Positions 35,013 to 45,011 of a DNA stretch of 64,000 nucleotides are shown piece after piece. Location of the stretch: the NCBI RefSeq assembly GCF_002776525.5, contig NC_045441.1, positions 122,942,275 through 123,006,274 of the forward strand, in the 5' to 3' direction. Origin of the DNA: Piliocolobus tephrosceles (lineage: Eukaryota > Chordata > Mammalia > Primates > Cercopithecidae). Position 1 is the first letter of the stretch, and each line of letters begins with the position of its first letter. The position numbers and the translations under genes were made by a program. The notes beneath the pieces are model-generated. The model searched no databases, had not been told where the DNA came from, and was given only the letters and a program-made list of their open reading frames with translations.

Positions 35013-36650
35013 GTGTGTTTTAACTATCTCTCCATTTTCAATGATAATATTACTAATTATGTTAATAATTCTAATCAATAAAAAATGCCACTTAATTTTT
35101 TTAAAGTGCTTTATCATTTGATTAACATATAGTCTTCTCTTTGCTCATATTTTTTTTCTTTATCATCATCTCTTTCTTACTAGGCAAAGGCCAAGTAGAA
35201 ATGCTTGTAATAGTCCATAGCAGTTATTGAACTCTTGTGGTTAAGACTTCAAGAGTTCATTAAGAGGACAGAAAAATGCACCTTTGATATCTTAATCTGA
35301 TCACTCTAATTGAGAAAATACACCTTAATAATTATTCAGTAGGTATATTGACCTGATCATTCATTTGCCTTCCAATTTGGACCCTTGGTCTTGGCCCTTC
35401 TAAGTTTATCTCCATTTAACTAGGTGATATATGAAGCACCCTGGACATGAGTATTCAAGGGATGGAGCACAGGCCTTTCTTCCTCTCTGGGGTCTGTTCT
35501 TCTCGTGTGTGGCATTGCTGGTGAGCTCCATCAGGGAGCTGACAGTCCGGGCTAGTGATAATGATGCCTTCAGATTTCTTCAAAGTCTGTAATTAAATGA
35601 CATCACTGAGTCTTAAATGCATCTGCTGTGAAAGTCAGAAGGCTAAATTATCCCATTAAAGAGAGAAAAGTGTTACTTGGTGTTACAGAATCCCAAGTTT
35701 AGTATGCTGAGGAGTTGCTTCGGGAAGGCTGTTGAAAGCCAGTTGAGCATGGAACATAGTGGGAAGATTGGGAGGCTGGAAGGCCATGTGGTTCAGAACA
35801 AGCTGTTCAAGAATCACAGCTGCACCAAGGCTAAAGTTTAAAAAAAGAAGCCATTAAAAAATTTATTTTGCTTTCCCAAATGCAATTAACTGCTTGACTG
35901 CTGGTTTTTACTCCTAACAGCTGTGCTGTTTCGGGACCTCCAGTAGAGATCTGCAGCTACATGACCACAGAACAGTGTATTGTAGTTAATTAGAGCATGG
36001 TTTGCGTGAGATCAAGACCACGAGTTTAGTTTCCGTAGGGGCTAACTTCACTAAGTTGAATCACCAGTTAATATATTCCCAGCCTTACTTACCCATCTTC
36101 CAGATTACTGCCTTATAGCAAAACGGGTCTGGAAAAAGGAACTGCTGTTAATCAGCCCAAGTGCCCCTGCCATTGGAATAATACTTGAAAATAATGTTCT
36201 CCAGGTCTATTTGCCTACATGGGTAATTTCTAGAATTAAAGCACTACTAATTTTTCAGTTGCTAGTTATGATATCCCCTTTTAAATATAAAAAATAACAA
36301 TATAGGCATTTGATCAAATCTGAGTATTTTCAATACCCATTTTCTTTGACACTTCCATAGAATTGAGAAATTTTTTCAGTTGACTTTTTTTTCCTTCCCA
36401 TGTGTGTCTGATTTACTGTACTGTATCATAACTTAGGAGTTTTGTCTTTTGATGACTGTATAATTTAGGGATAGAGTGAAAAGACAAGGAGGAAGTGAGG
36501 TGACTTGGACAAAAACCACCACATATTCCCTCCTTTTTCACTAAGCACATACTTACTTTCTCTAAATTGACTGGCTTCTTTCATCATCAGCCCCCAAGAA
36601 TGCCATTATTTCTACTCACCAAACCGAGGCCAGAAGAAGAGATGGAAGAC
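35013..36650. other. Repeat-poor unassigned DNA
   Basis: No repeat recognised. Part 35540-35640 (TAGTGATAATGATGCC, GTCTGTAATTAAATGACATC) has dense AT-rich homeodomain-like words. Part 35880-36060 also looks unique. Confidence 0.35.
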
Positions 36651-36669
36651 AGAAATGGGCACATGTTTT

Positions 36670-36977
36670 GGTTTTGTTTGTTTGTTTTGTTTTGTTTTTT
36701 GAGATGGAGTCTTTCTCTGTCGCCTAGGCTAGAGTGCAGTGGTGCAATCTTGGCTCACTGCAAGCTCCACCTCCTGGGTTCACGCCATTCTCCTGCCTCA
36801 GCCTCCTGAGTAGCTGGGACTGCAGGTGCCAGCCACCACGCCGGCTAATTTTTTATATTTTTAGTAGAGATGGGGTTTCACCGTACCCAGGATGGTCTCA
36901 ATCTCCTGACCTCGTGATCCGCCCGCCTTGGCCTCCCAAAGTGCTGGGATCACAGACGTGGGCCACTGCACCCGGCC
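36670..36977 (-). mobile_element. AluY, antisense, with perfect 19-bp target duplication
   Basis: Antisense AluY with a (GTTTT)-rich tail. AGAAATGGGCACATGTTTT flanks it exactly at 36651-36669 and 36978-36996, so the insertion is comparatively recent. It carries small internal deletions (CACCGTACCCAGG, CACGCCGGCTAA). Confidence 0.96.
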
Positions 36978-37018
36978 AGAAATGGGCACATGTTTTATTT
37001 TCTTGGTTTTACTTTAGA

Positions 37019-37205
37019 AAATACAAAAAAAAAAAAAAAATTAGCCAGGCGTGGCAGCGGGCGCCTGTGGTCCCAGCTACACAGGAGGCTGAGGCAGGAG
37101 AATGGCGTGAACCCGGGAGGCGGAACTTGCAGTGAGCTGAGATCCGGCCACTGCACTCCAGCCTGGGCAACACAGCGAGACTCCGTCTCAAAAAAAAAAA
37201 AAAGA
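37019..37205 (+). mobile_element. 5'-truncated AluY of monkey type, sense
   Basis: Begins in the mid A-rich linker and keeps only the right arm: GGCGTGAACCCGGGAGGC and GATCCGGCCACTGC, the cercopithecid reading. Possible short target duplication ACTTTA on both sides. Lies 40 bp from the antisense AluY. The 133- and 75-codon frames here are Alu-derived. Confidence 0.88.
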
Positions 37206-37690
37206 AACTTTAATTAATATTCTTACTTCACACTTCAATTTCTTTCCAATATACCAAATATATCAATAAAGGGTTCTATTTGGTACATAAAAGAAACGAA
37301 TACAAAAACAGTTTTAAGCAAAAGAGGTACTTTTTTGGAGGACACTGGAATGTCTCATAGAATCTAACCCTTTGGAAAGACAAAAACCAGGGCAGCACTG
37401 GGGGCCTCAGCAGGAGTCATCTGTGAATCTTCCCTCTGGGTCATTGCGTGACCCAGTTATCACTAACTCCTAAGCCCCAGGTCTCTTGCTTCGGCCAGGG
37501 GTCTGCTAATACTGTGCACATCATCTAGAGCAAAGGCAAGGCCATGAGACAGAAAACATGGTTTCAGAGTCCACCTTGCTGGAGACTGGATTCTTCTCTG
37601 AGAAAGGAGACTGGGTGTGCCACCCACGAACTATCCATGTTGGTGGATCCAGGGTTAAGGCAGGGTCCAGAACATAATTCAGAATATCAC
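37206..37690. other. Unassigned DNA
   Basis: Possibly part of the low-copy repeat that follows; I cannot name it. Frame 37544-37741 has no domain. Confidence 0.4.
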
Positions 37691-37865
37691 AAAACAGGTG
37701 TCAAGGAGTTTTCCAGACCAGCATCTGTTCCAGAAATATGAGGAAAGCTCTGAAAGCATATTCAGTACCTGAGAAGTTTGGAACTCCAGATCAAGAGAAG
37801 CATTTTTCCTCAGGCTTAAGGCCACATTGAAGGTCTGCACTTTGTGTCGCTTTACATTTTACTAC
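37691..37865 (+). repeat. Low-copy repeat, copy 1
   Basis: CAGCATCTGTTCCAGAAATA, AAGGCCACATTGAAGGTCTG and CGCTTTACATTTTACT align in order with 40315-40500 (about two thirds identical by eye). Probably an old interspersed element of unknown family. Confidence 0.5.
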
Positions 37866-38044
37866 CCTTTATTCAATTGTTTTCCTCGTCTCCCCCATCT
37901 AACCAAAGGCCATGTAAGATCCAACAGTGATGATTTCACCATCTTGGCTATTAGAAGACTTATGGTTTAAGTATCTCATATTAAATGTTTCCTCCTAATC
38001 ATCCAGGCAAACAAAGAAGTCAGAATATATTAGTCCACTAATGT
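37866..38044. other. Unassigned DNA
   Basis: I recognise no gene or repeat here. Confidence 0.5.
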
Positions 38045-38200
38045 ATGTTCAGCATCTGCTATGCTTACAGTATTATGCTAGAATTGTAGAAAACATAAGG
38101 AAGTTGAACCAGTTGCTGAATTCAAATTGCTTATACTTTAGTTATCAATATAACATATAAACAGGGAAGTAGTTACAACTATTCTTCAAAGTTTTAAGTA
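38045..38200 (-). repeat. L2 3' end, antisense (degraded)
   Basis: TTCAGCATCTGCTATGCTTA, GTATTATGCTAGAATTGTAG and AATTGCTTATACTTTAG loosely follow the reversed L2 end. Confidence 0.4.
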
Positions 38201-38304
38201 AATTCCAAACGATCAGTCTGTAGATGCAAAGTGCCTTAGGCATAAAAGATTCATGAATACCAAAAATAATAAGCAATATTTACTGAGCATTTTCTGTAAG
38301 GTAC

Positions 38305-38478
38305 TTTTTTTTTTTTTTTTTTTTTTTTTTTGAGTCAGTGTCTTGCTCTCTTGCCAAGGATCGAGTGCAGTGGCAGCATCATAGCTCACTGCAGCCTCCA
38401 ACTCCTTGGCTGAAGTGATTCTCCCACCTCAGCCTCCCAAGTCGCTGGCACCACAAGCATGCACCACCACAACAGGCT

Positions 38479-38513
<35 letters not shown>

Positions 38514-38542
38514 AGATGAGGTCTCCCTATATTGCCCAGGCT
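38305..38542 (-). mobile_element. Alu, J-type, antisense, 5'-truncated
   Basis: Starts with a T27 run, has a second T run at about 38481-38509 (linker), and stops in GTCTCCCTATATTGCCCAGG, so the rest of the left arm is missing. AAGGTAC before and CAAGTAC after may be the target duplication. Inserted in the MIR. Confidence 0.88.
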
Positions 38543-38639
38543 ATGTCAAGTACTTATACAGAGCACTTTTTATGGGTTAAATCATTTAATCCCTTAACAT
38601 ATAGGTGGTAGTGCTTTATAGTTAAAGAGACAGGCTTAC

Positions 38640-39011
38640 TGTCTTAGTCACTTTGACCTGCTATAATAAAATACTGTAGACTGAGTGGCTCAAACAACAA
38701 GACAGTTCTGGAAGCTAGAAGTCCAAGATCAGAATGCCAGTGTGGTCCAGTTCTGGCAGAGGCTCTTGCTGGCTTACAGATGGCCTCCTCCTTGCTGTGT
38801 CTTCACAAAGGGTGCAGGGAGAGAGCAAGAGCAAGCTCCCTGCTGTTTCTTCTCATAAGGGCAGTCATCCTGTTATGAGGGCTCCATCCTCATGATCTTA
38901 TGTAAACCTAATTGACTCCCAGATACCCCACCTCCGTATACTCTCACTTTGGGGGTTTGAGTTTCAACCTATGAATTTGTGAGGATAGGGAGACCCAGTT
39001 CAATCCATAGC
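38640..39011 (-). mobile_element. MaLR solo LTR (MLT1-like), antisense
   Basis: Begins TGTCTTAGTCAC and ends CAATCCATAGCA, so in its own sense it runs TGCTATGGATTG to GACTAAGACA, the MaLR LTR ends. Internal blocks CAGTTCTGGAAGCTAGAAGT, AAGTCCAAGATCAGAATGCC, TGTGTCTTCACA and CTTCTCATAAGGGCAG fit MLT1-type LTRs. No internal retroviral sequence is present. It splits the MIR. Confidence 0.8.
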
Positions 39012-39072
39012 ACTCCTGGAGGTTAAGTAACTTATTCAAGGTCACACAGGTAACCATCTAGATACTTCTTCT

Positions 39073-39118
39073 GTGTGTGTATATATATATAAAATATATG
39101 GAATTCATTTATATATAT
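39073..39118. repeat. TG/TA-rich simple repeat
   Basis: GTGTGTGTATATATATAT, then a second ATATATATGG patch; low complexity. Confidence 0.85.
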
Positions 39119-39229
39119 GGAATTTTCTACAAGAAAGGGAACTTGAATAAGGTTCGTATAGCTTCTAAATACTGCACTTGCTGGTTTCTTGGTTGGTTCT
39201 TCTGCTTTACATGCTATTACTTTTCTTTT

Positions 39230-40290
39230 GCTGGCCCTTCCTCATCTTCTCTACCTCTTAATTGGAGTATCTCAGGGCTCAGTTTTAGACCTCTTCTCTC
39301 CTCTTTTCCATCAGATCCACTGCCTAGTCTTACAGCTTTAAATAACAACTATACAAGAATAGCATCTAAACTTTTATTGCAGTGCCAGTCTCTACTCTCA
39401 ACTCTCAGTTCATATATCCACTGCCCACTTCATGTCTCCACTTAGATGTCTAATCAGCATCTTAAACTCCACTTGTCCAAAACAAAACTCACCAATTTTT
39501 TTTTTTCTAGAACTGCTCCTCCTACTATCTTGGTCATCTCAGTAAATGCTTCACCCTCCTATTTGCTCAGACTACAGTTCTTTATGTCATGCTCAACACT
39601 TCTCTTTTTTTTTTTTTTTGAGACAGAGTCTCAGTCTGTCACCCAGGCTACAGAGTACAGTGGTGTGATCTTGGCTCATTGCAACCTCCACTTCCCGAGT
39701 TCAAGCAATTCTTCTCCCTCAGCCTGCCTAGTAGCTGGGATTACAGGTGCCCACCACTATGCCTGGCTAATTTTTATGTTTTTAGTAGAGACGTGGTTTC
39801 ACCAAGTTGGCCAGGTTGGTCTCGAACTCCTGACCTCAGGTGATCCACCTGCCTCAGCCTCCCAAAGTGCTGGGATTATGGGCGTGAGCCACCACACCCG
39901 GAAACACTTCTCTTTTTTTAATACCCCACATGCAATAGGCCCTCAACAAACCTTGTGTGCTCTACCTTCAGGCTGTATGGAGAATCTGACCTTTTCTAGA
40001 TAGCAAGATCTTCTGCTCTTTCACCATATAATTCATGAAATATATGTTTTCTCATAAAACAAACTTGACACCCTACACTATCTCTACTGCTACCCCACTG
40101 AATGAGGCCACCATCATGTCTCATCTCCATTATTTTGCAATGTCTCCTGTCGGACACTTTTTACTACTTTTCTTGCCGTATAGTCTGGTTTTCACATGGC
40201 AACCAGAATGATCCTATTAAAACACAGGGTACATTATGGCACTTTGTTAGGGTAAAGTTCCAATTCTTCACCATGCCCTATAAAGCAAGA
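39230..40290 (+). repeat. L2 LINE, sense, interrupted by Alu
   Basis: CTCAGGGCTCAGTTTTAGAC, TTAGATGTCTAATCAGCATC, TTGTCCAAAACAAAACTCAC, ACCCCACATGCAATAGGCC, AGAATCTGACCTTTTC, CTACTGCTACCCC, CCACCATCATGTCTCATCTC and CAGAATGATCCTATTAAAAC follow the sense L2 order. An Alu sits inside at 39605-39902. A foreign-looking 75-bp piece sits at 40003-40078. The reading frame is destroyed. Confidence 0.65.
39605..39902 (-). mobile_element. Alu, S-type, antisense, inside L2
   Basis: Full antisense Alu. AACACTTCTCTTTTTT is found at 39595 and again at 39903, a clear target-site duplication that also proves insertion into the L2. The 185-codon frame crossing this junction is an L2-Alu chimera and not a gene. 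Confidence 0.95.
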
Positions 40291-40314
40291 AGGAAGGAGG
40301 AAAGGAAAACTAGG

Positions 40315-40500
40315 GGCCAGAGCATTTTCTGCATCAGCATCTATTCCAGAAATGTGATGAAAGCCTTAGTTTATTCTTTACCTAAAAAGTTCTAGAGCAC
40401 AGGTCTCCAGAAAATACTTGAGGAAAAGATTACAGCCACACAGAAGCTCTCCATTTAGTGCGACTTTGCATTTTGCTGATGTTTCTTGAATTCTATGCCA
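40315..40500 (+). repeat. Low-copy repeat, copy 2
   Basis: CAGCATCTATTCCAGAAATG, CAGCCACACAGAAGCTCTCC and GCGACTTTGCATTTTGCT align with 37691-37865 in the same order and orientation. Family unknown. Confidence 0.5.
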
Positions 40501-40665
40501 CTACTCGCTCCCCTTCCCCAGGACCAAAGGGTGTATATTTTGCTTTCGATTACTTGTGCAGTTGTTGATTTCCAGCAAGCTTCTGACTATAGTTTCCCAC
40601 TAATGATACAGCATTACCATTTGATGGTAGAATAAAAGCAGTATGATGTATTAGAAAGAAGATTG

Positions 40666-40966
40666 CGCCGGGCGCGGTGGCTCAAGCCTGTAATCCCAGC
40701 ACTTTGGGAGGCGGAGACGGGCGGATCACGAGGTCAGGAGATCGAGACCATCCTGGCTAACACGGTGAAACCCCGTCTCTACTAAAAAATACAAAAACTA
40801 GCCGGGCGAGGTGGCGGGCGCCTGTAGTCCCAGCTACTCGGGGAGGCTGAGGCAGGAGAATGGCGTGAACCCGGGAGGCGGAGCTTGCAGTGAGCTGAGA
40901 TCCGGCCACAGTACTCCATCCCGGTCGACAGAGTGAGACTCTGCCTCAAAAAAAAAAAAAAAAAAA
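40666..40966 (+). mobile_element. Full-length young AluY of Old World monkey type
   Basis: GCGCCGGGCGCGGTGGCTCA then AGCCTGTAATCCC, CCGAG-to-GGAGACGGGCGGATC, ACTAAAAAATAC, CTAGCCGGGCGAGGTGG and GATCCGGCCAC. CpGs are largely intact. Target-site duplication AGAAAGAAGATTG is perfect (40653-40665, 40967-40979). It has an extra G (CTCGGGGAGG) and a changed 3' arm (AGTACTCCATCCCGGTCGAC). Confidence 0.96.
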
Positions 40967-41090
40967 AGAAAGAAGATTGGCTGAGGATTTGAAAGCTGTG
41001 GATTCTAGGCCCATTGCTGATCCTAGGTGTATTTTTGGTCTACTTTGATGACTATATATCTATCTCAGTGACTGTATTTGGTTATAAGAT

Positions 41091-41371
41091 ATCCCAGCAC
41101 TTTGGGAGGCCGAGACGGGCGGATCACGAGGTCAGGATATCGAGACCATCCTGGCTAACACTGTGAAACCCCGTCTCTACTAAAAAATACAAAAAACTAG
41201 CCGGGCGAGGTGGTGGGCGCCTGTAGTCCCAGCTACTCGGGAGGCTGAGGCAGGAGAATGGCGTAAACCTGGGAGGCGGAGCTTGCAGTGAGCTGAGATC
41301 CGGCCACTGCACTCCAGCCTGGGGAACAGAGCGAGACTCCGTCTCAAAAAAAAAAAAAAAAAAAAAAAAAG
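41091..41371 (+). mobile_element. Second monkey-type AluY, 5'-truncated
   Basis: Starts at ATCCCAGCACTTTGGG, lacking roughly the first 30 bases, then matches the neighbour closely (GGCGTAAACC, GATCCGGCCACTGC) and ends in an A26 tail. The only possible target duplication is very short (AAGAT). Same orientation as its neighbour, 124 bp away. The 101-codon minus-strand frame is Alu. Confidence 0.95.
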
Positions 41372-43079
41372 ATTGTGTTACTGTTATAATAATTGCAGGT
41401 TTACTAATCACCCTGTCTATCCATTTCAAAGGGAAATTGTTATTTTGGTGTCATTTTCAGGGTATGATGGGGAAAGACTTTCTCTGTTCAATTTCAATTT
41501 CTAAGAATACACTGTTAAAAGTACTGATAAACTTGATATACAAGGTGTGCATTTTAACCATCACAGCCATATTATACTGAGTTACTTTCTAACTCTCCAT
41601 CTTAGATGTAGTCAACATTTTGATCATATGTTTTAAAGTATCCAAGGACGTGCCCCTCTTTCTGGATAGGGAGATCTTCAACCTGTTGACCACATAATTA
41701 GATGAAATATATATTCTCTTGTAACAAACCTGACGTCGGTCGTGTTAGGCAGCTCCTTGGGGTGTCAGAAGCTGCTTCCAGCCTCGTAAATAATGAGCAC
41801 ATAACTAACAGAACCTGATCTTCCCAGCAGAAATGTCAGCCTACTTCACAGTATGCAGTATGGTCCAAGTATCAGTGGTTGCTGAGTGAACTGCTCTTCC
41901 CCCAGCTGGAGGAGAAACAAGCTTTTTTAGGAGCGATAGAGCATGCAATAGGATGTAGACAGGAAAGGAGTCTGATGAATTGATTTTCACTGGAAAAGTC
42001 TCAGAGATTCTTCACCTGAGATTGCTTAATAGTCTTAAAGCTTTAAGCTGCTGCTGAGTCTCTGTCCAGCCCACTGAGGCACTTCCATGTTGTGAAGCAC
42101 TGAGTAGGCTGAAACAAGTAATGGAAAATCATGCTTCCATTTCCTGGAGCTGTGGGGGCGATGACCATAACACTTCAAGTTGCATCAAAGTGATGGAACT
42201 TAGGCAACTGGAAGGAAATATGTGGAAGTAATTTGCTGCTATCACAAATTCACATGTTAACCTTATTTACCCAATTTGTATTTTGTGGGTGACCACATGC
42301 ATTTCATTTGAAATAATTAGGCAAATTCTTCGTATAATTCATCTCCTGTTACTAGAGCTAGGTTGTCCTTCTATTTAAGATTTACAACTAGCCAGTAACT
42401 GAAGGCAACATATGACTGAAATATTATTCAGTTCCATGAAACAAGCCTTTCCAGATTGAGATTTGCAGGTAGAATTTCATGAGGCACGCGGCTGGGGGCT
42501 CTCTGGAACCTGCTTGTCAAATAAACAGAGAACATTCATTCTCAGACATGTGGTCCCAATAGCTTTCACAAGCATTAAACTCACTTAGAAAATAATTAGT
42601 AATCAAAAAAGGCATTTAAACTCAACTCTCTGAAGCATGGAAGGAGATGTATATTACATCGATTGAATTATCATTACAAAGATCTACTTTAGTTGTAGGC
42701 GTAATTAGGTTTTAGAAAAAGAAGACATTTATGTAGATTGGGTGATGTGGAAGATTTTAATCACTGGAATACCATTTTTATTACAGCTGGATATTAGGGA
42801 CTGATATTGAACAACGGATCCACTCTTTTCCACTGAGAATGGTGGAATCTTCACATTTTAGAACCAAGAGGAAGCTGGCAACTGATCTCATTCAGCAGCT
42901 GCCTGTTCAGGCTACCCAATCCCTAGAAGTCTGAGAAGTTGGTGATAGGGTTTACAAGTTATTTTTAGTATATTTATGAATATGAATGCATGCATGATAT
43001 GACCACAAAACTACAAATCGATTTATTTGTATTTGGGTTGGAGTTATATCAACTCAAAGTGTAGCATGTATTGTATGCT
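41372..43079. other. Repeat-poor tract, possible conserved DNA
   Basis: Except for 41660-41738, which resembles 40003-40078, no repeat is recognised. Part 42180-42720 is rich in homeodomain-like words (TGAAATAATTAGGC, AAAATAATTAGTAATC, GGCGTAATTAGG, ATTGAATTATCATTAC) and has a CpG-containing patch GGCACGCGGCTGGGG near 42483. Confidence 0.35.
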
Positions 43080-43205
43080 CCATAGAAATAGGGGCTGGGT
43101 CTACCTAGTTGAGTTCTGTGTCCGTAGCTCTCATGAATAGGACTTCACACCCGGTAGGAATTTTAATATTTGTTGGTTGGACGGTTGAACAAATGAGTGG
43201 AAGAA
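43080..43205 (+). repeat. L2 3' end
   Basis: GGGGCTGGGTCTACCTAGTT, CACACCCGGTAGGAATTTTA and ATATTTGTTGGTTGGACGG match the sense L2 terminus. Confidence 0.6.
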
Positions 43206-43369
43206 GAACTAATCAGAAATTCTTTTGGCAGGTATAGAAACTTGGATTAATTTTCTTAAAGAAAGAATCAATTACTGTTTAATAAGCACAGTTTGGTTAG
43301 TAAAAATATTTCAAAACAAAATCTCCATGAGAGCAAATTAGTAATATAAGTTCTTGGTGTGAAAATGAC

Positions 43370-43490
43370 TTTGCATAGTTGTAAACTAGAGCCCAGAAAA
43401 TGTAAGTGTCTTAAGTTGAGCAGGGGGATGATGGCAAAACCAGGATTAGAATCCAGAGCTATTGGCCCACCGTCTTCCCACCACAAACTG
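43370..43490 (-). repeat. MIR fragment, antisense
   Basis: AGAGCCCAGAAAATGTAAGT and AACCAGGATTAGAATCCAGA with GCCCACCGTCTTCCCACCAC are reversed MIR core and head. Confidence 0.55.
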
Positions 43491-43701
43491 TTATTGAAAA
43501 CAGATCAGGTTCCTTTAGATGTTTAACCTTTATGAATGAAAATGCTGCCTAAGATTTGGAAATCAAACATTTACAGCTCTAAATAAAACTTGCCTCCACA
43601 GTTACTTCTCACTTTTATTCTTATGTCTAAAAGGTGTGGAAACATCACTGAACATTGTTTTTCACATGCAGTTGAGACTCTGTTCAAGGGAGTTTTGTGG
43701 T

Positions 43702-43977
43702 TTAGGGAAGTTTGGGGGGTTACCGGTGCCTTTGAGAATCTGATGACAGCTGTGTACCATGGACAAACACGTGTATGCCCAGACACAGGGAGTTTTACTC
43801 ATGGCTTCGGGCAGTTCACAGACTCCACGGTGAGGATCCTGATTTGGGGGCTCTGCCACCATTCTGTTTGGCCCTCTTTTGGTTTGGTTGTTCCTTTCAG
43901 AATTGATGAGCTTTCACATTTGCTTCTACTCCGATTAAACAGCTCACATTATTTCATCATTTAAAATGCCTTAAAAT
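43702..43977 (+). repeat. Local duplication, copy A
   Basis: Collinear with 45012-45287 over its whole length, about 84% identical by eye. Shared blocks include AGAATCTGATGACAGC, GGATCCTGATTTGG, CCACCATTCTGTTTGG, GTTCCTTTCAGA and TTTCATCATTTAAAATGCC. Its start resembles a widespread old repeat, but the shared length and identity favour a local copy event. It ends exactly at a J-type Alu. Frames on both strands here are domain-free. Confidence 0.85.
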
Positions 43978-44280
43978 GGCCAGGTATGATGGCTCAGATC
44001 TGTAATCGCAACACTTTGGGAGGCCAAAGTGAGAGGATCACTTGAGCTCGGGAGTTCAAGACCAGCCTGAGCAATGTAGTGAGACCTCGTCTCTACCAAA
44101 AATTGAAAAATTAGTCGAGTGGTGTGGCACGCACCTGTAGACCCAGCTACTCGGAAGGCTGAAGTGGGAGGATTGCTTGAGCCTGGAAGGTTGAGGTTGC
44201 AATGAGCTGAGATCAAGCACACCACTGTACTTCAGCCTGGGTAACAGAGTGAGACCCTGTCTCCAAAAAAAAAAAAAAAA
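43978..44280 (+). mobile_element. Alu, J-type, sense
   Basis: GGCCAGGTATGATGGCTCAG start, GAGGATCACTTGAGCTCGGG and CTGAGCAATGTAGTGAGACC are J-type readings. Flanks CCTTAAAA and CCCTAAAA look like a short target duplication. Confidence 0.93.
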
Positions 44281-45011
44281 CCCTAAAAGGTACTTTTTAC
44301 ATTGACGGTAGAAGGTGATTACTTTACAACTAAGGCATTTTCATTTTTGAAAAATATAGAATATAAAAAACCTGTTGTAGAAGAAAATTGTTCACAGTGA
44401 ACAAAAATCTAAATCACTATGTTATGTTGAAGCCTTAAGTGGAGCTATTGTAAAGTATGCATTTTTATCCCAAAATGGAAATGGCACTGTAAAAATGGAG
44501 ACAACTTTAATGGTCTGAAAAAGTGTATAAAAATAGCATACATTTAGAGTTCTTCAAGAAAAGGTACTAAATAATAGAATAGTCAATGGTAGGTTGTCTG
44601 TGTGGATTTGGAGGGTCATTAGTGTAGAGAGAACCAAATGGTGAGTCATCCTCTCAGGCCGCTCTCCTTACCTTCAGAACATCAGCAAGACCCTGATGAG
44701 GAAAGGAAGATGCACGTGGACAATCAACTGGGCTTTTTTTTTTTTTTTTTTTTTTGCCGTTCTCCCCATAACCCCGCCCATTTTCTTTACCTGTGAAAAT
44801 AAGCCAATTACTAGGAAAGCAAACCCAATGTATCCAATTAGCAAATGAAGATATTTAGTAAAAATGAAGCCCCAAAATCTTGAAAGGGCAGAGTGAACAG
44901 GGAGCACTTTCAACTCCTTTTATCTTCATTAATACTTTTAATTCTAGTGATTTGAAGAGATGTTAATAGACGCAATAGTACTCTGTTAATCTTGACTATA
45001 TGAATACAAGA
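44281..45011. other. Unassigned DNA with T22 run
   Basis: A T22 run at 44734-44755 is not followed by a recognisable retroelement. Nothing else recognised between the duplicated copies. Confidence 0.5.

Larger units (their letters stand above)
38276..39060 (-). repeat. MIR split in three by two later insertions
   Basis: Three MIR segments are collinear: TTTACTGAGCATTTTCTGTA (38280-38304), TTAAATCATTTAATCCCTTAAC (about 38576-38600, to 38639), and GGAGGTTAAGTAACTTATTC with CACACAGGTAACCATC (39017-39060). The first gap holds an Alu, the second a MaLR LTR. Confidence 0.75.

Noticed and set aside
36734..37135. 133-codon frame
   Set aside because: It spans the two inverted AluYs.
39446..40003. 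185-codon frame, the longest in the window
   Set aside because: It runs from eroded L2 into an antisense Alu and back into L2. No functional LINE domain remains.
43590..43964. 124-codon frame in duplication copy A
   Set aside because: Copy B does not keep the frame (several 1-3-base gaps), so there is no sign of coding constraint.
44734..44755. T22 run as the tail of an antisense processed pseudogene
   Set aside because: The adjacent sequence has no polyadenylation signal in the right place, no coding similarity and no target-site duplication.
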